Origin: an uncultured Clostridium sp.
Lineage (GTDB): Bacteria; Bacillota; Clostridia; Lachnospirales; Lachnospiraceae
Direction: 5' to 3'
Assembly (NCBI GenBank): GCA_947643685.1
Contig: CANRXD010000133.1
Location: 1 to 5,655, forward strand
Length of the DNA stretch: 5,655 nt
How positions within the stretch are numbered: the first letter of the stretch is position 1; the number at the start of each line of letters is the position of its first letter. The position numbers and the translations under genes are program-made. Of this stretch, positions 1 through 4,627 are shown one piece after another. The notes beneath the pieces are model-generated. The model did no database searches. It had not been told where the DNA came from and worked only from the letters and a program-made list of their open reading frames with translations.

Positions 1-1
1 T

Positions 2-328
2 CTGGAAGATAATTCTTCTGTGGATGCACTGAAAGAACTGATGGCAGACGGTCCGCTGACTCTGAACATGAGTGATTATGCGGGCATGGAAAAGGGAGCT
101 GATCTGGGGGTTGCACTGCCGCAAAACAACGAGCAGATGAACACACAGGCCGGCGACATTATTCTGTATCAGGGAAGAACCTTTGTGATCTATTATGATA
201 CCAACTCCTGGAGCTTAACCCCGATTGGAAAGATTGAGAATGTGAATGTCGAAGAGCTTCGGGCAGCGCTGGGAGACGGAGATGTGACTGTAACGTTGTC
301 TATGGAAACGGGAGAGGAGAAGGTGTAA
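2..328 (+). CDS. Cyclophilin-like fold protein, 3' part (5' end outside window)
   Basis: The frame is open from base 2 (LEDNSSVDALKEL...) with no start of its own; the GTG at 20 is only an internal valine codon, so this is the C-terminal ~108 residues of a longer protein. The segment resembles the bacterial cyclophilin-like domain (Cyclophil_like2 type): an acidic N-terminal LEDNSS, an L-P-x-N-x-E-Q turn, GDIILYQG, then FVIYYDTNSWSLTPIGKI and a terminal ALGDGDVTVTLS strand. These domains share the beta-barrel of peptidyl-prolyl isomerases, but most have no shown activity, and I see no clear catalytic arginine/phenylalanine pattern. Full-length relatives often have a signal peptide or lipobox upstream; that region is missing here. 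The TAA overlaps the next gene's ATG by one base, so the two are translationally coupled. Family assignment is from remembered family character, not a search. Confidence 0.82.
   Translation: MEDNSSVDALKELMADGPLTLNMSDYAGMEKGADLGVALPQNNEQMNTQAGDIILYQGRTFVIYYDTNSWSLTPIGKIENVNVEELRAALGDGDVTVTLSMETGEEKV
311..323 (+). promoter_or_regulatory. Ribosome binding site of the flavin reductase gene
   Basis: The purine run GGAGAGGAGAAGG lies inside the end of the preceding gene. Its AGGAG core (315-319) is 8 bases before the ATG at 328. It fixes that start and supports coupled translation through the one-base stop/start overlap. Confidence 0.75.
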
Positions 329-846
329 TGAATATTTTAGTGTTAAATGGAAGTCCGCGTGCTAACGGGAACACGGCGGCAATGGTAAAGGCTTTTGTGG
401 AAGGAGCCGGCGAAAACGGCCATGCAATAACGGTGGTGGATGTATGTAAAAAGAAAATTGCAGGCTGTCTTGCCTGTGAATATTGCCACACAAAAGGGAA
501 AGGCCAATGTATCCAGAAGGATGATATGCAGGAAGTTTATCCTGTGTTGGATAAGGCTGAGATGATTGTGCTTGCATCACCCATTTATTATCACAGTTTT
601 ACCGGACAGCTGCAATGTGCCATCAACCGCATTTATGCCCTGGATAAACCGAAGAATTTAAAAAAAGCGGCACTGTTTTTAAGCTCCGGCAGTGATGATG
701 TATACGGCGGGGCTATTTACGAGTATCAGAATTCTTTTTTGAATTATTTAAAACTGGAAGACATGGGGATTTTCAAAGCCTTTGGAAAACAGAACCAATC
801 AGCGGAGCTGTTAAGCTCTTTGCGGGAATTTGGCCGGAATCTTTAA
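328..846 (+). CDS. NADPH-dependent FMN reductase / iron-sulfur flavoprotein-like protein
   Basis: This 172-residue cytoplasmic protein has a flavodoxin-like fold. The N-terminus has the beta1 strand and phosphate-binding loop typical of the NADPH-dependent FMN reductase superfamily (MNILVLNGSPR, then GNT at 14-16). ASPIYYHSFTGQLQCAINR (83-101) is the usual second flavin-binding stretch. Between them lie four cysteines, C47, C50, C53 and C61, in a C-x2-C-x2-C-x7-C pattern. This fits the compact motif that binds [4Fe-4S] in iron-sulfur flavoproteins, although many relatives keep similar cysteines without a proven cluster. Such proteins pass electrons from NAD(P)H or ferredoxin to small acceptors; the substrate cannot be read from sequence. 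Length is normal for the family. It is coupled to the cyclophilin-like gene upstream by the TAATG overlap and probably shares a transcript with the glycosylase gene 49 bases downstream. Confidence 0.9.
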   Translation: MNILVLNGSPRANGNTAAMVKAFVEGAGENGHAITVVDVCKKKIAGCLACEYCHTKGKGQCIQKDDMQEVYPVLDKAEMIVLASPIYYHSFTGQLQCAINRIYALDKPKNLKKAALFLSSGSDDVYGGAIYEYQNSFLNYLKLEDMGIFKAFGKQNQSAELLSSLREFGRNL

Positions 847-880
847 GACGAAATTTCATGGGAATCGTACACATCCTCCG

Positions 881-887
881 GAAAGGA
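881..887 (+). promoter_or_regulatory. Ribosome binding site that decides the glycosylase start
   Basis: GAAAGGA sits 8 bases before the GTG at 896. An alternative in-frame TTG at 830 overlaps the previous gene and has no good Shine-Dalgarno sequence. The GTG start also puts the first cysteine pair at residues 14 and 17, as in characterised family 4 enzymes. Confidence 0.6.
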
Positions 888-895
888 CTAAAATC

Positions 896-1456
896 GTGTA
901 TACATATGAAGAGTTAAAGCAATTTGTGGAATACTGTCCCAGGTGTGCCTTGTCCGGAACCAGGAAAAAACCGGTGATGGGGAGAGGAAATCTGAAAGCC
1001 GTCATTATGTTTGTGGCAGAAGCTCCGGGAAACAGTGAGGACCGTGATGGGATTCCGTTTACGGGGCCGTCCGGGGAGATTTTAAATGAGCTTTTGAGCC
1101 ATATTGGCATAACGCGGCAGGACATTTATCTGACTAATATTGTAAAATGTCATCCGCCGGGGAATCGCGATCCATTGCCGGAGGAACAGGAGGCCTGTAT
1201 TGCATATTTGAAGTATGAAACATTACTAATCCGGCCGAAAATCATTGTATGCCTGGGGAGAGTTGCCGCCTGCCGCATCATTGATGGAAACTATAAAATC
1301 ACAAGGGAGCACGGAACATTCCTGTTCAGAAAAAATACCTGGCTTACTGCCGTGTATCACCCGTCAGCCATTTTGCGGGATCCGTCTAAAATGGAAGAGA
1401 CAAAAAAAGACTTTGAAAAAATTCAGGAAAAACTTAAGGAACTGGAGCATGAATAA
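896..1456 (+). CDS. Uracil-DNA glycosylase, family 4 type with [4Fe-4S] cluster
   Basis: This base-excision repair enzyme removes uracil arising from cytosine deamination or dUTP incorporation. From the GTG at 896 the protein has 186 residues. Cysteines C14, C17, C85 and C101 occupy the same numbered positions as the [4Fe-4S] ligands I remember for the Thermus thermophilus family 4 enzyme, a strong reason for this start. Active-site motif A reads AEAPG (41-45; usually GEAPG) and continues EDxxGxPFxGPSG (48-60). KCHPPGNRDP (84-93) is diagnostic of the family. Motif B is YHPSAILRDP with H155. The C-terminus is a charged helix. The glycine-to-alanine change at the start of motif A is mild and leaves the catalytic-side residues in place. 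A 22-residue longer form from TTG at 830 is possible but unlikely. A terminator follows 2 bases after the stop, so this is the last gene of its unit. Confidence 0.93.
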   Translation: MYTYEELKQFVEYCPRCALSGTRKKPVMGRGNLKAVIMFVAEAPGNSEDRDGIPFTGPSGEILNELLSHIGITRQDIYLTNIVKCHPPGNRDPLPEEQEACIAYLKYETLLIRPKIIVCLGRVAACRIIDGNYKITREHGTFLFRKNTWLTAVYHPSAILRDPSKMEETKKDFEKIQEKLKELEHE

Positions 1457-1457
1457 G

Positions 1458-1489
1458 AACCGGAGGGGGAGATTCTGCTCCGGTTTTTT
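1458..1489 (+). terminator. Rho-independent terminator after the glycosylase gene
   Basis: An 8-bp perfect stem, AACCGGAG (1458-1465) with CTCCGGTT (1478-1485), encloses a 12-base loop and runs into a six-T tract (1484-1489). It lies directly behind the stop codon and separates this unit from the promoter at 1503. Confidence 0.9.
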
Positions 1490-1502
1490 ATGTTCCTCCA
1501 TC

Positions 1503-1531
1503 TTGTATTCCGGCAAAAAGTAAAGTATAAT
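1503..1531 (+). promoter_or_regulatory. Sigma-A type promoter for the prepilin/EamA operon
   Basis: A perfect -10 TATAAT (1526-1531) has a TTGTAT -35 (1503-1508; only the TTG matches consensus) 17 bases upstream. Transcription would begin near 1538. This excludes the in-frame ATG at 1490 as the prepilin start, because it would lie upstream of the mRNA. Confidence 0.7.
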
Positions 1532-1567
1532 CTTTGGGAGAAATTGGAAAAATGTACAAGAAAAGGA

Positions 1568-2011
1568 ATGTCTGGGTTGGAAAAGAAAGAACGAGGAGGA
1601 CAAAGCGGCTATACTTTGGTGGAACTTATGGTTGTGATTACCATAATGGTCATTTTGGCATCAGTGTCGGCAGGAGTGTATACCGGATATGTAAAGAAAG
1701 CAGAAATGTCCGGACTCTATGACACAGCTCACCAGATTATACAGGCCCTTGAAATCTGTGAAGCAGAAAATGCAGATGGGACAGACACAAGTGGAAGACG
1801 TTACTGGACAGACGCATATTTAAAGCCGCCCAATCATCCGGACAGCATTTTGTACCCATATGTGGGTGACATGACAAAGGACTGTACGGGATATTCTCTG
1901 AAAATAGGAAAAAGGGAGGGCATATACAGGGTTGTCGGATTTACATATGAAACGGATCAGTATGTGGTGCGGTGGAACAGGACATCAGGAATTACGGTAG
2001 AGGAGAAGTAA
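1568..2011 (+). CDS. Type IV prepilin-like protein (N-terminal cleavage/methylation domain)
   Basis: This is a small membrane-anchored pseudopilin or pilin-like protein of 147 residues from the chosen ATG. The basic leader (MSGLEKKERGGQSG) ends in the prepilin peptidase site G|Y, followed by YTLVELMVVITIMVILASVSAGVY, the conserved hydrophobic N-terminal helix with Glu at mature position 5. The mature protein would be 133 residues. Its soluble C-terminal part is mixed alpha/beta with two cysteines (mature positions 50 and 92) and is not recognisable beyond that. The start is uncertain. ATG 1568 has AAAAGGA directly abutting it, which is too close. TTG 1577 has AAGGA 9 bases upstream and gives an 11-residue leader MEKKERGGQSG. 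The ATG at 1490 lies upstream of the predicted transcript. No pilus ATPase, platform protein or prepilin peptidase is in the window, so it is an orphan whose assembly machinery must be elsewhere. Confidence 0.88.
   Translation: MSGLEKKERGGQSGYTLVELMVVITIMVILASVSAGVYTGYVKKAEMSGLYDTAHQIIQALEICEAENADGTDTSGRRYWTDAYLKPPNHPDSILYPYVGDMTKDCTGYSLKIGKREGIYRVVGFTYETDQYVVRWNRTSGITVEEK
2000..2005 (+). promoter_or_regulatory. Ribosome binding site of the EamA transporter gene
   Basis: GAGGAG lies within the last codons of the prepilin gene, 7 bases before the ATG at 2013. It supports that start over the ATG five codons later and implies translation in tandem with the prepilin. Confidence 0.7.
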
Positions 2012-2012
2012 A

Positions 2013-2891
2013 ATGGAAAGGCGTACAATGACGGGGCATCTGGCGGCAGTTCTGACAGCCGTGTTGTGGGGAACTACTTTTATATCAACAAAAATTCTTC
2101 TGGTGGATTTTAATCCGGTGGAAATCTTGTTTATCCGGTTTATTATGGGATATGTGGCTCTCAGCCTGGTGGCCGGGAAGCGCATCCCCTTCACAGGCTG
2201 GAGGGGAGAACTCCCCTTCATTGCTGCGGGAATCAGCGGTATTACCCTGTATTACCTGTTTGAAAATATGGCTCTCACTTATACAATGGCTTCCAATGTA
2301 GGCGTTGTTGTATCGGCGGCACCGCTTTTTACGGCAATTCTTATTCATCTGGTGTATAAAGAAGAAAAATTTCAGCCCGGTTTTCTGGCGGGATTTGTGG
2401 TCTCCATGGCCGGAATCTGCCTTATAAGCTTTAATGGTTCCAGACTGGAATTAAACCCCATCGGGGATCTTCTGTCAGTGGCTGCAGCTGTTTTGTGGGC
2501 CTTTTATTCTGTGTTTACAAGAAAAATCAGCGGATATGGGTATTCCACAGTAGTGATGACCAGGCGGATCTTTTTTTACGGAATTCTGCTTATGATTCCT
2601 GCGCTGCCGTTTTTTGACTGTAAGCTGGGGATTGGCAGGTTTGCCAATCCAGTGTATGTATTTAATCTGATTTTTCTTGGTATAGGAGCCTCCGCTCTCT
2701 GCTTTGTCACATGGAATTATGCAGTACGGGTGCTGGGGGCCGTTAAAACCAGTGTGTATATTTATATGGTTCCGGTTATTACCGTGGTTACCTCCATGAT
2801 TGTTCTCCATGAAAAAATCACGCCTCTTGCAGCAGCCGGAACGGTCTGTACTCTGACAGGGCTGATTCTCTCTGAATGGAAATATAAATAA
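2013..2891 (+). CDS. EamA family (DMT superfamily) transporter
   Basis: This is a 292-residue inner-membrane protein of about ten hydrophobic segments arranged as two EamA repeats, the usual length for the drug/metabolite transporter superfamily. Repeat one begins with HLAAVLTAVLWGTTFISTK (9-27) and includes MASNVGVVVSAAPLFTAIL (102-120). Repeat two begins at GDLLSVAAAVLWAFYSVFTRK (161-181) and ends with VYIYMVPVITVVTSMIVLHEKIT (258-280), where the proline and the terminal E-x-I-T are family hallmarks. Members export amino acids, metabolites or drugs, or import nucleotide-sugar-like solutes; the substrate cannot be read here. It starts one base after the prepilin stop codon and so should share its promoter. 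No functional link between a pilin-like protein and an EamA transporter is known to me. No strong hairpin-plus-T-tract terminator follows, only AT-rich weak symmetry around 2883-2908. Confidence 0.92.
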   Translation: MERRTMTGHLAAVLTAVLWGTTFISTKILLVDFNPVEILFIRFIMGYVALSLVAGKRIPFTGWRGELPFIAAGISGITLYYLFENMALTYTMASNVGVVVSAAPLFTAILIHLVYKEEKFQPGFLAGFVVSMAGICLISFNGSRLELNPIGDLLSVAAAVLWAFYSVFTRKISGYGYSTVVMTRRIFFYGILLMIPALPFFDCKLGIGRFANPVYVFNLIFLGIGASALCFVTWNYAVRVLGAVKTSVYIYMVPVITVVTSMIVLHEKITPLAAAGTVCTLTGLILSEWKYK

Positions 2892-2926
2892 TATTTTATA
2901 TTTATAAAGAAAGTATAAAATAATGC

Positions 2927-2955
2927 TTGCGTAACAAAACAAAAGAGGGTATAAT
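2927..2955 (+). promoter_or_regulatory. Sigma-A type promoter of the symporter gene
   Basis: TTGCGT (2927-2932) and a perfect TATAAT (2950-2955) are spaced by 17 bases. Transcription would begin near 2962, leaving an unusually long leader of about 170 bases before the ATG at 3134. Confidence 0.78.
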
Positions 2956-2960
2956 ACTTG

Positions 2961-2989
2961 AGATATTTGAGCAGATATCGGAGAGATAC
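2961..2989 (+). promoter_or_regulatory. AGATAT-type repeats at the transcription start (possible operator)
   Basis: AGATAT (2961-2966), AGATAT (2973-2978) and AGATAC (2984-2989) recur at intervals of 12 and 11 bases, about one helical turn, immediately downstream of the -10 box. GATAT/ATATC (2962-2966 and 2975-2979) also form a short dyad. The position suits a repressor site, but the words are short and AT-rich, so chance is possible. Confidence 0.25.
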
Positions 2990-3014
2990 GGTAACTGTTC
3001 TTCCATAAATATAA

Positions 3015-3108
3015 TATGATACCAGGGTCAAGAGGTCATGTATGGCATACTTGTATGCCACTACATCAATCCGTGGTATCATAAGGGGTCAAAATACCTG
3101 TTGACCCC
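3015..3108 (+). repeat. Compound palindromic element in the symporter leader
   Basis: Three stems are visible. The outer arms TATGATACCA (3015-3024) and TGGTATCATA (3074-3083) pair over 10 bp. Nested inside is TGGCATAC/GTATGCCA (3043-3050 with 3053-3060), extended by ATGTA/TACAT (3038-3042 with 3062-3066) across one bulged C at 3061. Next to them is GGGGTCAA/TTGACCCC (3085-3092 with 3101-3108), with an 8-base loop. The element is downstream of the predicted promoter, so it would be folded in the mRNA, ending 13 bases before the Shine-Dalgarno sequence. No T-tract follows, so it is not a plain terminator. It could be a structured regulatory leader or a dispersed palindromic (REP/MITE-like) element. 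I do not recognise a named riboswitch. Confidence 0.7.
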
Positions 3109-3121
3109 AACATCATAATAT

Positions 3122-3128
3122 AGGAGAG
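3122..3128 (+). promoter_or_regulatory. Ribosome binding site of the symporter gene
   Basis: AGGAGAG lies just before the ATG at 3134, with 7 bases between AGGAG and the start. It is the only good site here and follows closely on the leader's last stem, so leader folding could affect access to it. Confidence 0.75.
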
Positions 3129-3133
3129 AAGAC

Positions 3134-3892
3134 ATGGAGAATCAAAAGAAAAAAACTAACTCACTTGCCGTCAGAATGGGAATTTCTCTTGTATGCGGTA
3201 TCGCTGTCGGTGTGCTGCTTATGTTTCTGAGAGAATCCCTCAATGGCTCCGGACGGGGAGAGCTCTGGAACACCATCAACAGTATCCTTTTTCAGGATAT
3301 CACAGCCCAGGGTGCGGAGAGTGCGCTTGGTATTTTTTACATCATGGGTCAGTTGTTTATCCGTGCCCTTCAGCTTGTAATTGTACCGATGGTATTTACT
3401 TCCATTACTCTTGCAATCGGGCAGATTTCCGACACAAAGGCGCTTGGAAGGATTTCCTTTAAAACCATTGCCGGCTTTCTGATTTGTTCTTTTTTTGCGC
3501 TGGTATTTGCATGTGTGGCAGGAATGATTGCTTATAATGCAGGACTTTTTAATATCCAGGTAGAGGGACTGGAGGGTGCAGCAGGTTCTACTGGTTCCAA
3601 CCCTCTGAATGTAGTATTAAATGTAGTTCCGTCCAATATTGCCTCCACTTTTTCCAGCAACACCGCTGTTCTTTCCATTGTATTTCTGGCGGTATCTCTG
3701 GGCCTTTGCATGAATGTGCTGGGGGATGAAAAGACAGGAACCTTAAAGAGGCTGATTCAGGAAGTAAATGATATCGTTGTGGTATTTTTAAATTATGTGT
3801 TAACAAAGTTCGGTCCCATTGCCATTTTTGTTCTTCTTTCCAGAACATTTGCCACATATGGAATCAACCATTTGAAGCCGGCGCTGGCTTAG
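3134..3892 (+). CDS. N-terminal part of the split SDF symporter (252 aa)
   Basis: If the TAG acts as a stop, the product is the scaffold half: TM1 (LAVRMGISLVCGIAVGVLLM), a polar loop, TM2 and TM3 including RALQLVIVPMVFTS and ISFKTIAGFLICSFFALVF, the TM4 region (LSIVFLAVSLGLCM) and TM5 (FGPIAIFVLLSRTFA). It ends ...NHLKPALA just before TM6. It lacks HP1, TM7, HP2 and TM8, which form the substrate and ion sites, so alone it should not transport. The start is fixed by AGGAGAG 7 bases upstream. The Na3-site positions known from GltPh (Y89, T92, S93) appear here as F115, C118 and S119. Confidence 0.8.
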   Translation: MENQKKKTNSLAVRMGISLVCGIAVGVLLMFLRESLNGSGRGELWNTINSILFQDITAQGAESALGIFYIMGQLFIRALQLVIVPMVFTSITLAIGQISDTKALGRISFKTIAGFLICSFFALVFACVAGMIAYNAGLFNIQVEGLEGAAGSTGSNPLNVVLNVVPSNIASTFSSNTAVLSIVFLAVSLGLCMNVLGDEKTGTLKRLIQEVNDIVVVFLNYVLTKFGPIAIFVLLSRTFATYGINHLKPALA

Positions 3893-4480
3893 GTGGTCAT
3901 GACAGTGGTTCTGCTTCTTATTTTCCTGTTTGTGGGTTATCCGATTTTCGTTGCATTGAGTGCAAAAGTGAATCCGATGAAATTTGCGAATAAGATCATT
4001 AAGGTTGCAGTATTCGGATTTTCCACATCTTCCAGTGCGGCGACTCTTCCGTTAAACATCAAAACTACCACAGAGGAACTTGGTGTGGATGAGAAAATTG
4101 CTTCCTTTGTACTTCCGCTTGGTATGACCATCAATATGAACGGTACTGCTATTATGCAGGTCGTTGCAACCCTGTTCATTGCAGGATGTGCAGGCTATGA
4201 TGTTACTGTCTCCCAGCTGATCATCATTGCCCTTCTGGCTTTGATCGCATCTGCGGGCACCCCGGCAGCACCAGGTGCAGGCGCGATTATCCTGTTTACT
4301 ATCCTGTCCGGCATCGGATTTGTCAATGACGGTGCTCTTCTGGCTTACAGCCTGATTCTTGCCATCAACCGTCCTATCGAGATGCTGGTAACGGCTTTAA
4401 ACGTTGTGGGTGATTCTGCAACCAGTATTTATGTTGCCAGGTCAGAAGGAATGCTGGATGAAAACCAATATAATGCTTAA
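3893..4480 (+). CDS. C-terminal part of the split SDF symporter (195 aa)
   Basis: This is the transport-core half: TM6, HP1, TM7, HP2 and TM8, in the same frame as the upstream half and directly after its stop. The first possible starts are GTG at 3893 and ATG at 3899. Neither has a proper Shine-Dalgarno sequence, so independent translation would be inefficient unless ribosomes reinitiate after the TAG. It ends with SEGMLDENQYNA and TAA, a normal C-terminus for the family. It is best regarded as the remainder of one gene rather than a gene in its own right. Confidence 0.75.
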   Translation: MVMTVVLLLIFLFVGYPIFVALSAKVNPMKFANKIIKVAVFGFSTSSSAATLPLNIKTTTEELGVDEKIASFVLPLGMTINMNGTAIMQVVATLFIAGCAGYDVTVSQLIIIALLALIASAGTPAAPGAGAIILFTILSGIGFVNDGALLAYSLILAINRPIEMLVTALNVVGDSATSIYVARSEGMLDENQYNA

Positions 4481-4497
4481 ATTAAAGTAAAACTGAT

Positions 4498-4536
4498 GGC
4501 CGGAAACCGGGTTATGGCTTCCGGTCTCTTTTTATT
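4498..4536 (+). terminator. Rho-independent terminator after the symporter gene
   Basis: CCGGAA (4500-4505) pairs with TTCCGG (4519-4524). The stem continues inward past an A/C mismatch with CC/GG (4507-4508 with 4516-4517) to a 7-base loop, and outward with a G-T and a G-C pair. A TCTCTTTTTATT tract follows (4527-4536 region). The position, 18 bases after the stop, fits. Confidence 0.88.
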
Positions 4537-4543
4537 AACAGTT

Positions 4544-4601
4544 GAGCACTCTCGGAAACTCCCCCGCACTCATCTTTGAGGCTGATTTTCCGAGAGTACT
4601 C
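4544..4601 (+). repeat. Inverted repeat in the leader of the dihydrouridine synthase gene
   Basis: ACTCTCGGAAA (4548-4558) and TTTCCGAGAGT (4587-4597) are perfect 11-bp arms, extended by GAG/CTC (4544-4546 with 4599-4601) across one mismatch. The 28-base loop holds a minor CTCA/TGAG hairpin (4569-4572 with 4577-4580). No T-tract follows, and the 3' arm ends 11 bases before the ribosome binding site. It may be a regulatory leader structure or operator. I do not recognise a known RNA family and I see no convincing promoter between the preceding terminator and the gene. Confidence 0.6.
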
Positions 4602-4612
4602 CAGTCTGAAAC

Positions 4613-4618
4613 GGGAGG
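4613..4618 (+). promoter_or_regulatory. Ribosome binding site of the dihydrouridine synthase gene
   Basis: GGGAGG lies 9 bases before the ATG at 4628 and decides this start; the encoded protein begins MEFYFAPLEG, exactly where Dus proteins normally begin. Confidence 0.75.
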
Positions 4619-4627
4619 AAGCCCGCA

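Larger units (their letters stand above)
3134..4480 (+). pseudogene. SDF family (dicarboxylate/amino acid:cation) symporter, interrupted by in-frame TAG
   Basis: Read through codon 253 (TAG at 3890-3892), this is one continuous 448-codon reading frame of normal length for the sodium:dicarboxylate symporter family, a glutamate-transporter-fold membrane carrier that imports amino acids or dicarboxylates with Na+ or H+. The stop falls between TM5 and TM6. HP1 (STSSSAATLP, about codons 298-307), the TM7 motif NMNGTA (334-339), HP2 (SAGTPAAPGAGAIIL, about 373-387) and TM8 (NRPIEMLVTALNVVGDSAT, about 412-430) all follow undamaged. By ungapped comparison with my memory of GltPh, the substrate-binding TM8 arginine (R397) is valine, D394 is glutamate, D390 is asparagine, D312 is asparagine, and D405 is kept. 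A classic glutamate/aspartate carrier is therefore unlikely. One base change (a tyrosine TAT/TAC codon to TAG) would explain the break. A recent nonsense mutation, a sequencing error or amber readthrough are the options. There is no other damage, and terminator and promoter are intact. Confidence 0.85.

Noticed and set aside
830..895. TTG-initiated 22-residue N-terminal extension of the glycosylase, overlapping the reductase gene
   Set aside because: There is no good ribosome binding site, while the GTG at 896 has GAAAGGA at proper spacing and places the cysteines at 14, 17, 85 and 101 as in the family.
1490..1567. ATG at 1490 as the prepilin start
   Set aside because: It lies upstream of the predicted transcription start (TATAAT at 1526-1531), begins on the terminator's tail and would give an abnormal 40-residue leader.
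1552..1722. Overlapping small frame starting at ATG 1552
   Set aside because: It runs inside the prepilin gene in another frame. Its translation (e.g. GTYGCDYHNGHFG) resembles no family and reads as the shadow of the prepilin helix.
2475..3082. Open frames on the minus strand opposite the transporter gene and the palindromic leader
   Set aside because: They are antisense to the conserved EamA gene and the palindromes. They have no clear ribosome binding site and no recognisable domain.
3085..3108. GGGGTCAA/TTGACCCC stem as a Rho-independent terminator
   Set aside because: It is followed by AACATCATAATA rather than a run of T, and a ribosome binding site comes immediately after.
3015..3133. 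T-box, lysine or other named riboswitch in the symporter leader
   Set aside because: No T-box sequence (AGGGTGGNACCGCG type) or other signature I know is present, and there is no terminator hairpin with a T-tract before the gene.
3890..3892. Selenocysteine-type recoding at the symporter stop
   Set aside because: Selenocysteine uses TGA, not TAG, and no cysteine is expected at this transmembrane boundary.
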